The notes beneath the pieces were generated by a model, which saw only the letters and a list, made by a program, of their open reading frames with translations, was not told the DNA's origin and made no database searches. Below, one piece after another: positions 1 through 10,163 of a stretch of 32,192 bases of DNA. Where the stretch lies: NCBI GenBank assembly GCA_024275255.1, contig JAJRZL010000330.1, forward strand, positions 1 to 32,192. The letters run 5' to 3'. Source of the DNA: Candidatus Zixiibacteriota bacterium (GTDB lineage Bacteria > Zixibacteria > MSB-5A5 > GN15 > FEB-12). Each line of letters opens with the position of its first letter. The first letter of the stretch is position 1. The position numbers and the translations under genes are program-made.

Positions 1-2791
1 ACAGTGTCGCCTGAGCTGCTGCCAGCCGGGCGATTGGCACTCTGAAAGGTGAACAGGAGACATAATCAAGTCCCACCTCATGGCAGAAATGGATAGAATC
101 CGGGTCGCCACCATGTTCACCACAGATACCGACTTTCAAATCAGACCGGGCAGCGCATCCTTTTTCTTTCCCCATACGAACCAATTGCCCCACCCCTTCC
201 TGGTCGATGGAAATAAACGGGTCTTTTGGAAGAATCCCATTATCGAGATAATAGGCAAGAAACTTCCCGGCATCATCACGAGAAAATCCCATGGTCATCT
301 GGGTAAGGTCATTGGTTCCAAAGCTGAAAAATTCCGCTTCGGTGGCAATCTCATCCGCGGTCAAGGCTGCACGAGGGATTTCAATCATTGTACCGACTTT
401 ATATTCCAATTTCTTGATACGATGTTTTACAATCACTTCATTGGCAACCCGCACCACTACTTCTTTCTGGTTCTTGAACTCGTTGACATGCCCGACAAGC
501 GGAATCATGATTTCCGGTAAAACTTCTTTCTTTGCCTTGACCAATTCACAGGCAGCGGTAATAATTGCCCGCACCTGCATCTCGGTTATCTCCGGATACA
601 TAATCCCAAGACGGCAACCACGATGCCCCAGCATGGGGTTGACCTCGGAAAGCTCCTCAAGACGCTGAATAACTTTCTTGTACTTTTCGAGCTTCTCTTC
701 GTACTCATCATCCGTTTTTTCCAACGCTGCAATTTTCGCTTCCACTTCTTCCCTTCGCGGCAGGAACTCATGGAGTGGAGGGTCGAGTGTACGAATAGTT
801 ACCGGCAATCCCTGCATAACATCAAAAATTGCCTTGAAATCTTTCTTCTGGAACTTGAGCAGTTTGTCAAGGGCAGCCTGACGTTCTTCGGCAGAGTCGG
901 CAAGAATCATCTCCTGCACAATAGGAATACGGTCTTCAGCAAAGAACATGTGTTCTGTCCGGCAAAGACCAATACCCTCTGCACCAAATTTTATTGCCTG
1001 CTGGCAATCGCGAGGTGTATCCGCATTCGTTCGTACTTTCAGTTTGCGGTATTCATCAGCCCATTTCATAAACTCGGAAAACTCGCCGGATAATTCAGGA
1101 TCTATGGTCGGAACCTGCCCCAGTATCACCTCACCGGTAGAGCCGTTCAGCGTGATGACTTCGCCTTCCTTGATAATCAATTTCCCGACTTGGAACTGCT
1201 TCTTCTTGGCACTTACGCGAATCATCTCTGCACCGGCGACACAGCATTTCCCCATACCGCGGGCAACAACAGCGGCATGTGAAGTCATTCCTCCCCGCGC
1301 TGTCAGAATACCGGCAGCAGCGTGCATTCCTTCGATATCATCGGGGTTCGTTTCTTCCCGTACCAAAATAACCGAATTTTTTGCGCTCGCCTTTACTGCA
1401 TCTTCAGCCGTGAAATACACTTTCCCGGAAGCCGCTCCCGGTGATGCCGGCAGTCCTTTTGCCAGTACTTCATATTTCGCCTTGGGGTCAATACGCGGAT
1501 GCAACAGTTGGTCCAGTTGGCTTGGCTCCACCCGAAAGAGCGCCTCTTCCTTATTGATAAGTTTTTCTTTCACCATATCCACCGCAATCTTGATTGCCGC
1601 CTGCACCGTACGTTTTCCGGTACGGGTCTGCAACATGTACAGTTTGTTTTCCTGAACGGTAAATTCAAAATCCTGTACATCACGGTAGTGTTTCTCAAGA
1701 CGGGTGGTGATTTCTTTGAGCTGCTTATATGCTTCGGGCATTTCCGTTTTCATTCGGGAAATCGGCTGTGGGGTACGAATACCGGCAACAACATCTTCAC
1801 CCTGAGCATTGATAAGGTATTCGCCGTAAAATTCCTTTTCCCCGGTAGCAGGATTACGAGTAAAACCGACCCCTGTTGCCGAGTTGTTCCCCATATTTCC
1901 AAAAACCATAGCCTGTATATTAACAGCGGTTCCCAATTCCGACGGGATATTGTGCATACGACGGTATGAGATTGCCCGTGGGTTGTTCCAACTGCGAAAG
2001 ACAGCATCCCGAGCCATGCGAAGCTGAACATACGGGTCATCGGGGAACGGCTCACCGGACTTCCGTTTACAAATCTGTTTGAACTTCTTGATAATATCTT
2101 TCAGATCACCTTCACGAAGCGAACTGTCCTGCTTGATACGCTTTTCGGCTTTTTTCTTGGTGATAACATTTTCGAACAAATCCTTGTCAATACCAAGTAC
2201 CACATTACCAAACATCGCGATAAAACGCCGGTAATTATCCAGTGCAAAACGGATGTTGTTAGTCTCTTTTGCCAGTCCTTCTACTGTTTCTTCGTTGAGT
2301 CCCAGGTTTAGAACCGTATCCATCATTCCCGGCATGGAAAACTTTGCTCCTGACCGTACAGAAACTAACAACGGCTTTTCCGGATCGCCAAACTTTCTTC
2401 CGGTAGCTTTTTCAATAACCGCCATGTGAGCTTCCAGCTCTTTGTCAATTTCACGAGGGACTTCCATCCCGTTTTCATAAAAAAGGCGGCAGACTTCCGT
2501 GGTAAGAGTAAATCCCGGAGGTACCGGAATACCAGCACGACTCATTTCTGCCAGTCCGGCTCCCTTCCCCCCCAGAAGCTCTTTCATATCCCCGGTGCCA
2601 TCGGCTTTCTTATCTCCAAAATGGTAATAATATTTCCCTTTAGAGACGGATTTTTTTGATTTTGTATTTTTCACAGTTGTTTTCTTCTTAGTAATTTGTT
2701 TGGCGGTAGTCTTTTTCGCAGATTTCGTAGTTTTGGCTTTTGCTTTCGAAGCCGTTGATTTCTTTTTTGTGGAAGTCTTTTTCGTAGGCAT
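1..2791 (-). CDS. ppdK: Pyruvate, phosphate dikinase (3' end outside window)
   Basis: Reverse-strand reading from ATG at 2791 gives [27 protein letters not shown]...[51 protein letters not shown]..., typical PPDK N-terminus; continues open to the window edge. Not listed in the ORF track, presumably because no stop lies in the window. Confidence 0.93.
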   Translation of the reverse strand, partial: MPTKKTSTKKKSTASKAKAKTTKSAKKTTAKQITKKKTTVKNTKSKKSVSKGKYYYHFGDKKADGTGDMKELLGGKGAGLAEMSRAGIPVPPGFTLTTEVCRLFYENGMEVPREIDKELEAHMAVIEKATGRKFGDPEKPLLVSVRSGAKFSMPGMMDTVLNLGLNEETVEGLAKETNNIRFALDNYRRFIAMFGNVVLGIDKDLFENVITKKKAEKRIKQDSSLREGDLKDIIKKFKQICKRKSGEPFPDDPYVQLRMARDAVFRSWNNPRAISYRRMHNIPSELGTAVNIQAMVFGNMGNNSATGVGFTRNPATGEKEFYGEYLINAQGEDVVAGIRTPQPISRMKTEMPEAYKQLKEITTRLEKHYRDVQDFEFTVQENKLYMLQTRTGKRTVQAAIKIAVDMVKEKLINKEEALFRVEPSQLDQLLHPRIDPKAKYEVLAKGLPASPGAASGKVYFTAEDAVKASAKNSVILVREETNPDDIEGMHAAAGILTARGGMTSHAAVVARGMGKCCVAGAEMIRVSAKKKQFQVGKLIIKEGEVITLNGSTGEVILGQVPTIDPELSGEFSEFMKWADEYRKLKVRTNADTPRDCQQAIKFGAEGIGLCRTEHMFFAEDRIPIVQEMILADSAEERQAALDKLLKFQKKDFKAIFDVMQGLPVTIRTLDPPLHEFLPRREEVEAKIAALEKTDDEYEEKLEKYKKVIQRLEELSEVNPMLGHRGCRLGIMYPEITEMQVRAIITAACELVKAKKEVLPEIMIPLVGHVNEFKNQKEVVVRVANEVIVKHRIKKLEYKVGTMIEIPRAALTADEIATEAEFFSFGTNDLTQMTMGFSRDDAGKFLAYYLDNGILPKDPFISIDQEGVGQLVRMGKEKGCAARSDLKVGICGEHGGDPDSIHFCHEVGLDYVSCSPFRVPIARLAAAQATL

Positions 2792-2936
2792 ATCTATTAT
2801 TCCTCAATTTAAAATACTATTCAAGCAATTGAAGGAATGTATATAAAAAACTATCCGGGGGCAATACAAAAGGCGACCGGTTTGAGACACTCTTTCCAGC
2901 CGCCTTCAAATTTGAAGCGTTTCTGACAGAATACAA

Positions 2937-3284
2937 TTACATAGTGAAGAACCGTTCACCTTTGATTATTTTCTCCAGCATAGCCAGTGTTTTTTCAACC
3001 GGTGCATGCATGAGATCAGCGGTGTTAAACGTTGTTTTCACTACTTCACGCGGACAAGTAAATCCTGTTCGTCCCCGTCCTCCCCGCGCTTTTTTCTTGT
3101 GGGTCAGGTTATACTGCCTTTGATACTCTTTCGCTTTCTCTTTGTGCATCTGGTAATAGCGCCTCTGATACTCACGCCGCGCTTCAGCAGTAGACAGTTT
3201 CCCTGTTTTCCTTTCTTTCACCTTTGTCTTTGTAGCAGGAGCCGTGGACTCATCGGCTTTATCAGTCCTTGAAACCCGAGCCAT
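2937..3284 (-). CDS. Small basic protein of unknown function with tandem REYQRRYYQMHKEKA/KEYQRQYNLTHKKKA repeats
   Basis: 115 aa ORF, ATG start with purine-rich upstream sequence; very Lys/Arg-rich; same strand as and directly upstream of ppdK. Confidence 0.65.
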   Translation of the reverse strand: MARVSRTDKADESTAPATKTKVKERKTGKLSTAEARREYQRRYYQMHKEKAKEYQRQYNLTHKKKARGGRGRTGFTCPREVVKTTFNTADLMHAPVEKTLAMLEKIIKGERFFTM

Positions 3285-3691
3285 GTTCCTACCTCACTTT
3301 CCCTGTTTTTAAGGTGACTACCCTTTGCCTACCAAGGCAGATGGTGTGCAAATCCAGCTTTTTGGTTCCTCCGGAAATATGATAGGAAATTTTATCTGTA
3401 TGTCAAGCATTATTTTCCAATTATCTGAAAAATTTTTCTGATAATTTTCAGTCATATAATGAGTTACCAAATCTAAAATTCGACGTACTTATATCCTCCT
3501 ATTAAACAAAAAGTTATGCGTAACAGCTTATAGCAATGCAACTAACTGTCACACAACAGATAGTGAGATGTAGTGTATTTCGTCCACATACACCTACTCA
3601 CTTCTCGTTTAATGGTGTAATGAATGAGACGGATTTCCCCCTGCTTGATTCCACCTTATTATACAAAAAAACATAAGGTTTTGCCATAAAA

Positions 3692-3720
3692 AAACCTGCT
3701 AAATATTGTTTAGCAGGTTT
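3692..3720 (-). terminator. Rho-independent (probably bidirectional) terminator at the end of the 12-gene operon
   Basis: Perfect 12-bp inverted repeat AAACCTGCTAAA-TATTG-TTTAGCAGGTTT, flanked by A-run on the left (T-run on minus strand) and T-run on the right; located 20 nt past the stop of the 3741-4562 gene. Confidence 0.88.
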
Positions 3721-3740
3721 TTTTATTTTCTGATTCGATC

Positions 3741-4562
3741 TTATGCCTGGGTTTGTGCTTTCGACTTAGACGAAAAGTGCTGGACTATTTCTTTGATAAT
3801 ATAGACAACAATAATAAGCACCATTCCCCAGAAAACAACCAAAAACCAGTTGCTGTAATTCGGGTTTGGTTCCACTGTGGAGTTCCAGGCAACCTTCCCC
3901 CAATCATCGACATCCTGAATCCGGTTTACAAACAGGGAAATACGAGCCATAACCGTATAACCGAATGAGGCTCCAAATCCAATCATAAGGGTCCAGATTC
4001 CTAAATCAGCTACTCTGCCAAACCAGCCTTCATGAGCCTTGGAAAAGAAGAAATAGATAAGAGCGGAAATAACCCCAACGAAAATAATCAAGTTGGAAAG
4101 TCCGCTATATGGGTCAAGCAGGTTGAACCCGCCATGTCCCCAGAAATTATCAAAGCTCAGAGTCATGGTAGCATAGAGCTGTTTATTGATATAGGTGGAC
4201 ATTGTCAAGGGGATAGCAATACCGGTTGAAATACCGATATACATCGCCATGGGCCAGCGGGAGACCCAGGCATATTCTCTAGAAAATCTTGTCCACATGA
4301 GCATACCAAGAATAGCCGGCACAATGTACCAGGGCTCGGAGGAGTTTAACCAGAGATAATACCAGTCGCCATCGGCAAGCTTCTGAAAGAGATTGGGGAC
4401 CAAGCCATTGTGCCAAAGGATAATAACAAAGTACCCGGCAGAGACCCCGACCACAAGATGTTCAGCAAACTTGTAAAAAGGGTTATCCTTATACAGGAAG
4501 GAAAACGTTGCCAGTGTAACAAAGACCCCAAATGTCATCCACAAAAACGTAGTGAAATCCAT
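3741..4562 (-). CDS. Cassette 3, family D multi-TM membrane protein, unknown function
   Basis: 273 aa; contains SFLYKDNPFYKFAEHLVVGVSAGY and FFFSKAHEGWFG...GFGASFGYTVMARISL shared with 7724-8536 and 11435-12106. Confidence 0.88.
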   Translation of the reverse strand: MDFTTFLWMTFGVFVTLATFSFLYKDNPFYKFAEHLVVGVSAGYFVIILWHNGLVPNLFQKLADGDWYYLWLNSSEPWYIVPAILGMLMWTRFSREYAWVSRWPMAMYIGISTGIAIPLTMSTYINKQLYATMTLSFDNFWGHGGFNLLDPYSGLSNLIIFVGVISALIYFFFSKAHEGWFGRVADLGIWTLMIGFGASFGYTVMARISLFVNRIQDVDDWGKVAWNSTVEPNPNYSNWFLVVFWGMVLIIVVYIIKEIVQHFSSKSKAQTQA

Positions 4563-4567
4563 AACTC

Positions 4568-5446
4568 TTATACCTCCTCACGTTTCTTGCGGCGTTGACT
4601 GGCAAAGTACCCGATATTACCCATAATAATGAAAAAGATAATCACCAGGTGTGCAAACAACTGAACCCGCATACCATCGATAGCCCTACCGGGATTATCT
4701 GCCAGACTTTCATACTCAGCAGCGCCAAGCAACCCCCCCATAAGACCGAATATCTGACCGGAACCGAGATACGGATAATACTGGGCAGTCATAACTCCGG
4801 TTAACCCCAAAGCAAGGGGGAATCCAAACTTGCCCTGTCCGAAGGCAATCCAGGCATCGGTAATACTGCCTCCTGATAAGTCAATCACACATGCCACCTG
4901 GTCATAGTTGATAACCCCCTTCATCATCGGCAACGAATCCAGCGGGGTACCGTAATAATCATTCGGGAATGGTAATCGGAAATTTTGTCCCATACCAAGG
5001 ATAACCAGCCCATAGTAGGGTTTATACCCCAGGAAACAGTAATCGACACCGTTTTTGATTTCCCTTCCCTTATATAGCACGCCATTGTACTCTTTATCAA
5101 CCTTCATGGAATCGCTTATATCACGAATCGCCTGGTCAGCCATACCGGGACCGTTTTGTGATAATGCTGAAAATATCACTTTCAAGTTTTTTCGCCAACA
5201 GTGCTCGACTATCGCATAGGTCATGGGATGCAACTCGGCAAGGTTATTGGGATCATAATCTATGGCGATAAAAACGATATCTCCCGGCGGCAGGCTGTCA
5301 ATAAAGTCATAGATACTTCTCGTCTCATCCTCAATAAGAATAGGGATGGTGAACTTTGCTTTATAAGCCCAGACACAAATAATAACCAGCAGGAGAAATA
5401 TCCACCGACGATCCAGTTTCATAAATTTTTCAAATATACTATTCAT
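4568..5446 (-). CDS. Cassette 3, family C membrane-anchored protein with predicted extracytoplasmic domain, unknown function
   Basis: 292 aa; IDYDPNNLAELHPMTYAIVEHCW and GQIFGLMGGLLGAAEYE shared with 8536-9477 and 12141-13151; C-terminal TM. Confidence 0.88.
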   Translation of the reverse strand: MNSIFEKFMKLDRRWIFLLLVIICVWAYKAKFTIPILIEDETRSIYDFIDSLPPGDIVFIAIDYDPNNLAELHPMTYAIVEHCWRKNLKVIFSALSQNGPGMADQAIRDISDSMKVDKEYNGVLYKGREIKNGVDYCFLGYKPYYGLVILGMGQNFRLPFPNDYYGTPLDSLPMMKGVINYDQVACVIDLSGGSITDAWIAFGQGKFGFPLALGLTGVMTAQYYPYLGSGQIFGLMGGLLGAAEYESLADNPGRAIDGMRVQLFAHLVIIFFIIMGNIGYFASQRRKKREEV

Positions 5447-5458
5447 CAGTAGTCCTCC

Positions 5459-6274
5459 TTACCCTTTCCCCATGTAGCCGCGCTCAATTCCGAGGATTAC
5501 TTTCAGCGCTGTTGCAATCACACCCAAACCAATACCCATAACAATTGCTCGTTGGGCGGCAAGGTTGGGAACATTCATCAACCAGGTCGATGCCTTGGCA
5601 ACATATTCCGCACCCGGTATCCAGGGATTAAATCGTGACATCACCAGCAATGCTGCAAACAGCAGTAACGTGGCCATAAGATTACGTGCCCGGAAGGCGC
5701 GATATGCCGCGGAGGCAATGAAAAATGCCAGCAGGGCAAACATCGTTGACAGGATAGGAATCATGATATAATCGAAGAAATTTCTAAACAGGGTATTTTC
5801 AAGACCTTCTGAGGTATAAAAATGAAAGCTCCAGGTGTTATCGAATATGCTAATAGCCACTGTTGCAGCTAATAAAACAAGGGATACCACGAAGTACATC
5901 TTTTTCCTGCCGGTATTAGTCTCTGCACGAACCTGCATAATTGCCCCTAAACAAAGCAACCCAAGAATCCACCAGAGATGGTACAGTCCCCAGGCATCTC
6001 CATTTCGCTTTGTAAATCCAAAAGCAATCATGACAAACAGCCCGGCAAGAGTCACATACGAATACCCCCATCCGGGACGGTGCATTTTAATTTTATCAAC
6101 AGACACCTTAAACAGGGACCAGATACCCAGAGCAAGGGCAAAAATACCAATGATAATAGTCCATGCCAGGAAAAATTCATACACCCACTCAGATTTCTCA
6201 TGCGGTACGAAATACTGAAGCAGCATAAACATACCGAATATAAAAACTAAAACAAATGGTAATTCTCGCTTCAT
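5459..6274 (-). CDS. Cassette 3, family B multi-TM membrane protein, unknown function
   Basis: 271 aa; SAAYRAFRARNLMATLLLFAA and QRAIVMGIGLGVIATALKVILGIERGYMG shared with 9479-10156 and 13155-13805. Confidence 0.88.
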   Translation of the reverse strand: MKRELPFVLVFIFGMFMLLQYFVPHEKSEWVYEFFLAWTIIIGIFALALGIWSLFKVSVDKIKMHRPGWGYSYVTLAGLFVMIAFGFTKRNGDAWGLYHLWWILGLLCLGAIMQVRAETNTGRKKMYFVVSLVLLAATVAISIFDNTWSFHFYTSEGLENTLFRNFFDYIMIPILSTMFALLAFFIASAAYRAFRARNLMATLLLFAALLVMSRFNPWIPGAEYVAKASTWLMNVPNLAAQRAIVMGIGLGVIATALKVILGIERGYMGKG

Positions 6275-6288
6275 ATAATAAACTCCTC

Positions 6289-7698
6289 TTAACTGGTTAC
6301 ATGGAAAAATTCTGTAAACCAGGTGAACCCTAATACCGTTGCAATTATTCCCAGTATAGACAGAATAATGATAGCCGCTTTTGCATAATCCTGTGCCTTG
6401 AGCGAACCCAGCAGTATCGGTTCCCGACCAAGGTATGCTGAAGCGGCATATAATTCTTCACCAATTAATGTGTAGTCACAAGCCACAATAAAAAACGGCA
6501 TCTGGGCAATTTCATCTGTTCCGGAAATCTGAATCGAACCAGCTAACGCTCCCGTTTCAGCAAGAAGCAGCGATTCAGCATAGAACTTACCCATATATAC
6601 ATTTGTTGCCGGTAAATCACGTAACATGATTCCGTTCACAGCGGCAACATACGCAAACTGCGACTGGGTAACAAAGAATACCGAATCTTCTTTATATGTA
6701 TCAGCACGACCGGCATCATAATACGCAGATTTCACAACATCCTGGGCAACTGACATCACAATCGGATCATAAGTCGGAACGATGAGGTCTGTTTGGTATT
6801 CTGCAACCTTCTTTGCCACTCGCTGCAAAATTGTAAATGCTGCAATGGTAGCCACATCGGAAACAGAGCCCAAACCAAGAACATAGAGAATCGGCTTTCC
6901 CATCTCTGTAGCTCGTCCGATAGCATCGTCAACAGCTTCAATACCACCTATCGGGCGAACATAAATTTCTTTTCCCTTTCGAGCCAGCATGACAAAGTAA
7001 AGTATGAGCACTCCGAAAAGAATTACCGTGATAAGCACCGGTACTTGCTCAGTATTAAACCACTGACCATAACACTGTACCGGACCAACCACGACTGATG
7101 GTGTTTTCACCACGGAGTCGGCAGTGAGAGCATCCACACGATAATATAAGTCGGTATAGTCGGGAATATAGCCCTCGGCGAGCTTTTCTTTACTTCCCAA
7201 GTGTACATAGGTTTCAGTACCTGCCGGGACTTTGTCAACCAGTCGCCATTCTCCACCTTCAGGATACCCGGCATGTGCAACAGTTAACTGTTCCAATAAG
7301 ATATCATACTGATCTTTGAGTGTACGTATCTTTTTCTTCAGATCCTCACCGGTTTTTTTTCCACCATAAATGGCAGCACGCACCTGATCGATTTCGGAAC
7401 GCAGTTGCGCCATGGAATCGACCATGTTCGGTTCCCAGGTATAGATTTCGTAACCGATAACAGAATTGTTGCCTGCGCCATCATCGGCGGATTTTTTCCA
7501 TTTCAACGTAATAGAATGACCATGGTCATTTCTTGTATCAAATGCTTGTAAATCAGTAACCGGAGCGGGTGGGGGGATTGACTGGGATATGGTATCGATA
7601 TTCGCACTATCCGGGGGCACACCACTTTCCTGGGCGGTTGCCATACCACAAAGACAAAAAATGAAACCAAGAACAAAAAACCATTTATATAATGCCAT
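6289..7698 (-). CDS. Cassette 3, family A: signal peptide, FN3-like domain with coiled-coil insertion, TM, conserved cytosolic domain (DUF6754-like), C-terminal TM
   Basis: 469 aa; GGIEAVDDAIGRATEMGKPILYVLG...FFIVACDYTLIGEELYAASAYLGREPILLGSLKAQDYAKA shared with the two other family A proteins. Confidence 0.88.
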   Translation of the reverse strand: MALYKWFFVLGFIFCLCGMATAQESGVPPDSANIDTISQSIPPPAPVTDLQAFDTRNDHGHSITLKWKKSADDGAGNNSVIGYEIYTWEPNMVDSMAQLRSEIDQVRAAIYGGKKTGEDLKKKIRTLKDQYDILLEQLTVAHAGYPEGGEWRLVDKVPAGTETYVHLGSKEKLAEGYIPDYTDLYYRVDALTADSVVKTPSVVVGPVQCYGQWFNTEQVPVLITVILFGVLILYFVMLARKGKEIYVRPIGGIEAVDDAIGRATEMGKPILYVLGLGSVSDVATIAAFTILQRVAKKVAEYQTDLIVPTYDPIVMSVAQDVVKSAYYDAGRADTYKEDSVFFVTQSQFAYVAAVNGIMLRDLPATNVYMGKFYAESLLLAETGALAGSIQISGTDEIAQMPFFIVACDYTLIGEELYAASAYLGREPILLGSLKAQDYAKAAIIILSILGIIATVLGFTWFTEFFHVTS

Positions 7699-7723
7699 AT
7701 TCTTCTCCTTTTTGAGAAACGGC

Positions 7724-8536
7724 TCAACTTATCAAACTCAACCAGTCCTTAAATAAAAACGTTATGCGCCCAACAAGCAAGGAAATACGTCCCATAACAG
7801 TATATCCAAATGACGCACCGAATGTAATCATCAATATCCAGATACCTATCTTTGATGCTCCTCCAAATACTCCTTTATGTTCTTTGGAAAAGAAGAAATA
7901 GATAATACCACACAACACCCCGAAAAATATCACCCAGTTTGACAGCATTGCAACAAATTGTCCGGTTGAAGAAAGACTGAGATTGGAAAAGAAATGTCCA
8001 ATTCCCTGCCAATCCACCAGCAATGGGACAAATGTAGCCGATACCTGTTCGATAAAATCCGAGCGTAAGTAACGGATGAAGTTAAACCCGGCTGTTGTCC
8101 CGACAATAAATGCCAGGGGCCACCGTGAGACCCAGCCAACCTTTCGAGACAAACGCAGCAACAGCAAAATTCCAAGAAATACCGGCAAGAAATAAAAGGG
8201 GTTATACGATTCGGGATGATACGGGACTTTGAAATAATTTGACAATGTTTCCGAGACACGGGGAATCAAATTTCCGACGATAGTGCTCCAAAATCCCATC
8301 GACATCCAGAATGCCGCCGAAACACCGACAAAGAGATGCTCCGCAAACTTGTAAAACGGGTTATCCTTATAAAGAAACGAAAAAATGCACAACGTCAGAA
8401 ACGCAGCAAAGGTAATGGCAAACCCTTTGGCAATATAATGGTCGGTGGTGGAAGTCAATGACATTGATTTCAACACCCAACTGATGCCGAAAATCACTAT
8501 TGCCCCAACCATAACAAGGACTGTGGTTCGCTTCAT
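7724..8536 (-). CDS. Cassette 2, family D multi-TM membrane protein, unknown function (extra N-terminal TM)
   Basis: 270 aa; SFLYKDNPFYKFAEHLFVGVSAAF, FFFSKEHKGVFGGASKIGIWILMITFGASFGYTVMGRISLLVGRI; ATG overlaps upstream stop (TAATG). Confidence 0.88.
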   Translation of the reverse strand: MKRTTVLVMVGAIVIFGISWVLKSMSLTSTTDHYIAKGFAITFAAFLTLCIFSFLYKDNPFYKFAEHLFVGVSAAFWMSMGFWSTIVGNLIPRVSETLSNYFKVPYHPESYNPFYFLPVFLGILLLLRLSRKVGWVSRWPLAFIVGTTAGFNFIRYLRSDFIEQVSATFVPLLVDWQGIGHFFSNLSLSSTGQFVAMLSNWVIFFGVLCGIIYFFFSKEHKGVFGGASKIGIWILMITFGASFGYTVMGRISLLVGRITFLFKDWLSLIS

Positions 8537-9477
8537 TACTGACGGTCCTTTCGTTTTTTGATGAAAAACGATAAATTGCCAATAAGAATGAACGTAATAA
8601 TCACCATGTGTGCCAAAGTCTGCGGTCCCATCATCCGCAGACCGGGGGTATCGACATCCTTGAAACGGGGATAATTATGAATAAGCTCGGATTCATATTC
8701 CGCAGCGCCTTTTATTCCTCCCAATAATCCGAGTAATTGCTTGGGATAGTAAGGATACATCTGTGGCGCCACTACCGCTGCAACCCCACACGCCACCGGC
8801 ACTCTGCCCGGATCACCGACAAACAACACCCATTCTTTCACTCCCGGTTTTCCACCGCCGATAGAAACAATCAGGTCCACATCTTTACAGGAACTCACAT
8901 CATCGAGTGCAGGAATACTATCATACGGGATATTGTTGACATCGGTCGGAAACATTTTCTTGAAGTCGGAGATAATGACATTCAGCACCCCCTCGTTCCC
9001 GGCTTTATAGCCGAGGTTTACGTAATCGACTTCTTCTTTTTTATCAGGAAATTCTGTTTCCACCACATCACGCAACGTTTGGGTCAATAATGCCTGCCCG
9101 GTAGCAAACAACGACATGAAAATAATCTTGTGCCCTTTTACCAGACAATGCCGTGTAATAGCATTTGCCATCGGCTGCACTTCCGGAGCCATCGCCGGGT
9201 CAAAATCAAACGAGATTATTACTGTTGAGCCGGCAGGCAGAGATTCTATTTTATCATAGACCGCTTTTACAACCCTGGTTGCTTTCTCACCAAAGGTGAT
9301 GGGAAATAAAATCGGGGTAGCAACGGCAATAAAAATAAACAAGAAAATAACCCGTCTATCGACCTCTTTTCCCTTCAGTGCCCGGATAAAAAGCCAGAGC
9401 AATCCACCACCAATAATAACAAGCGAAATCGTCCTGCCAATATCGACCAGCGCTACCAATGGACCGGGGTAAAACAT
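8536..9477 (-). CDS. Cassette 2, family C membrane-anchored protein with predicted extracytoplasmic domain, unknown function
   Basis: FDFDPAMAPEVQPMANAITRHC and KQLLGLLGGIKGAAEYE motifs. ORF track starts at a TTG (9498); the internal ATG at 9477, just after the preceding stop, is the more likely start. Confidence 0.85.
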   Translation of the reverse strand: MFYPGPLVALVDIGRTISLVIIGGGLLWLFIRALKGKEVDRRVIFLFIFIAVATPILFPITFGEKATRVVKAVYDKIESLPAGSTVIISFDFDPAMAPEVQPMANAITRHCLVKGHKIIFMSLFATGQALLTQTLRDVVETEFPDKKEEVDYVNLGYKAGNEGVLNVIISDFKKMFPTDVNNIPYDSIPALDDVSSCKDVDLIVSIGGGKPGVKEWVLFVGDPGRVPVACGVAAVVAPQMYPYYPKQLLGLLGGIKGAAEYESELIHNYPRFKDVDTPGLRMMGPQTLAHMVIITFILIGNLSFFIKKRKDRQ

Positions 9478-9478
9478 A

Positions 9479-10156
9479 TCAGCTCTTATCCTCACCAAGA
9501 TAGGTTCGTTCGATTCCGAGAATAACCCGCAATGACATCGACACTACTCCTAACCCAATACCAATCATAATAGCCCGCTGACCGGCAAGGTTGGGAGCGT
9601 TCATAATCCATACCGCAAGGTTCGGAACCTGCAACACATCGAATGATTCCGGTATCCATCCGGTGACAACCGTCCCAAAAGGAGTGCGACCAAGCAAAAT
9701 AATAAAAGCAGCAATCAACAAAATCGTTGCTTCCCGGTTCTTCGCCCGGAATGCACGATATGATGCTGATGCGACAAAAAATGCCAGCAGGGAATACATC
9801 GTAGCACCAAGCGGGACCAGACAATAATCAAATATCTCCTGAAATAATGAACCGGCGGCTGTCGGAGCAGCAGCAATACCTCCGGGATTTCCTATTTTGA
9901 ATAACCCGATAACCAATGTGACTGCAAATCCAAGCAAAGTAACAATTGAATACTGCCAATCACGTTTCTGCCGAGTGAGTTTTGATACATGTACGCGGAG
10001 CAGATTTCCCCCACCGAGAAAGAAGGCAAACACAGCAATAATATCAAAGAAAACAGTAAAGTCTTCCCCCAGTGACTCCATCGGAGGAATAAAGACCGAG
10101 AAAATCAGCAACATCCCGATAAAGAATGTAATAAAGAGTGGTACTTCGCGTCTCAT
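9479..10156 (-). CDS. Cassette 2, family B multi-TM membrane protein, unknown function
   Basis: 225 aa; SASYRAFRAKNREATILLIAAF and GQRAIMIGIGLGVVSMSLRVILGIERTYLG. Confidence 0.88.
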   Translation of the reverse strand: MRREVPLFITFFIGMLLIFSVFIPPMESLGEDFTVFFDIIAVFAFFLGGGNLLRVHVSKLTRQKRDWQYSIVTLLGFAVTLVIGLFKIGNPGGIAAAPTAAGSLFQEIFDYCLVPLGATMYSLLAFFVASASYRAFRAKNREATILLIAAFIILLGRTPFGTVVTGWIPESFDVLQVPNLAVWIMNAPNLAGQRAIMIGIGLGVVSMSLRVILGIERTYLGEDKS

Positions 10157-10163
10157 TATCTCA

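Noticed and set aside
80-1093. Several plus-strand ORFs (80-520, 291-668, 623-1093) at the left edge
   Set aside because: All antisense to the ppdK reading frame that runs through this region.
948-1655. 235-aa plus-strand ORF
   Set aside because: Lies antisense to ppdK; composition and lack of family features fit a shadow ORF of a strongly coding reverse strand.
3310-3690. ~380-bp non-coding gap with small hairpins (e.g. TGCCT-ACCA-AGGCA near 3327, ACCTTAT...ATAAGGT near 3654), considered as a riboswitch or ncRNA
   Set aside because: I could not match it to any riboswitch consensus I know, and the hairpins are short; a covariance search would be needed before calling a feature.
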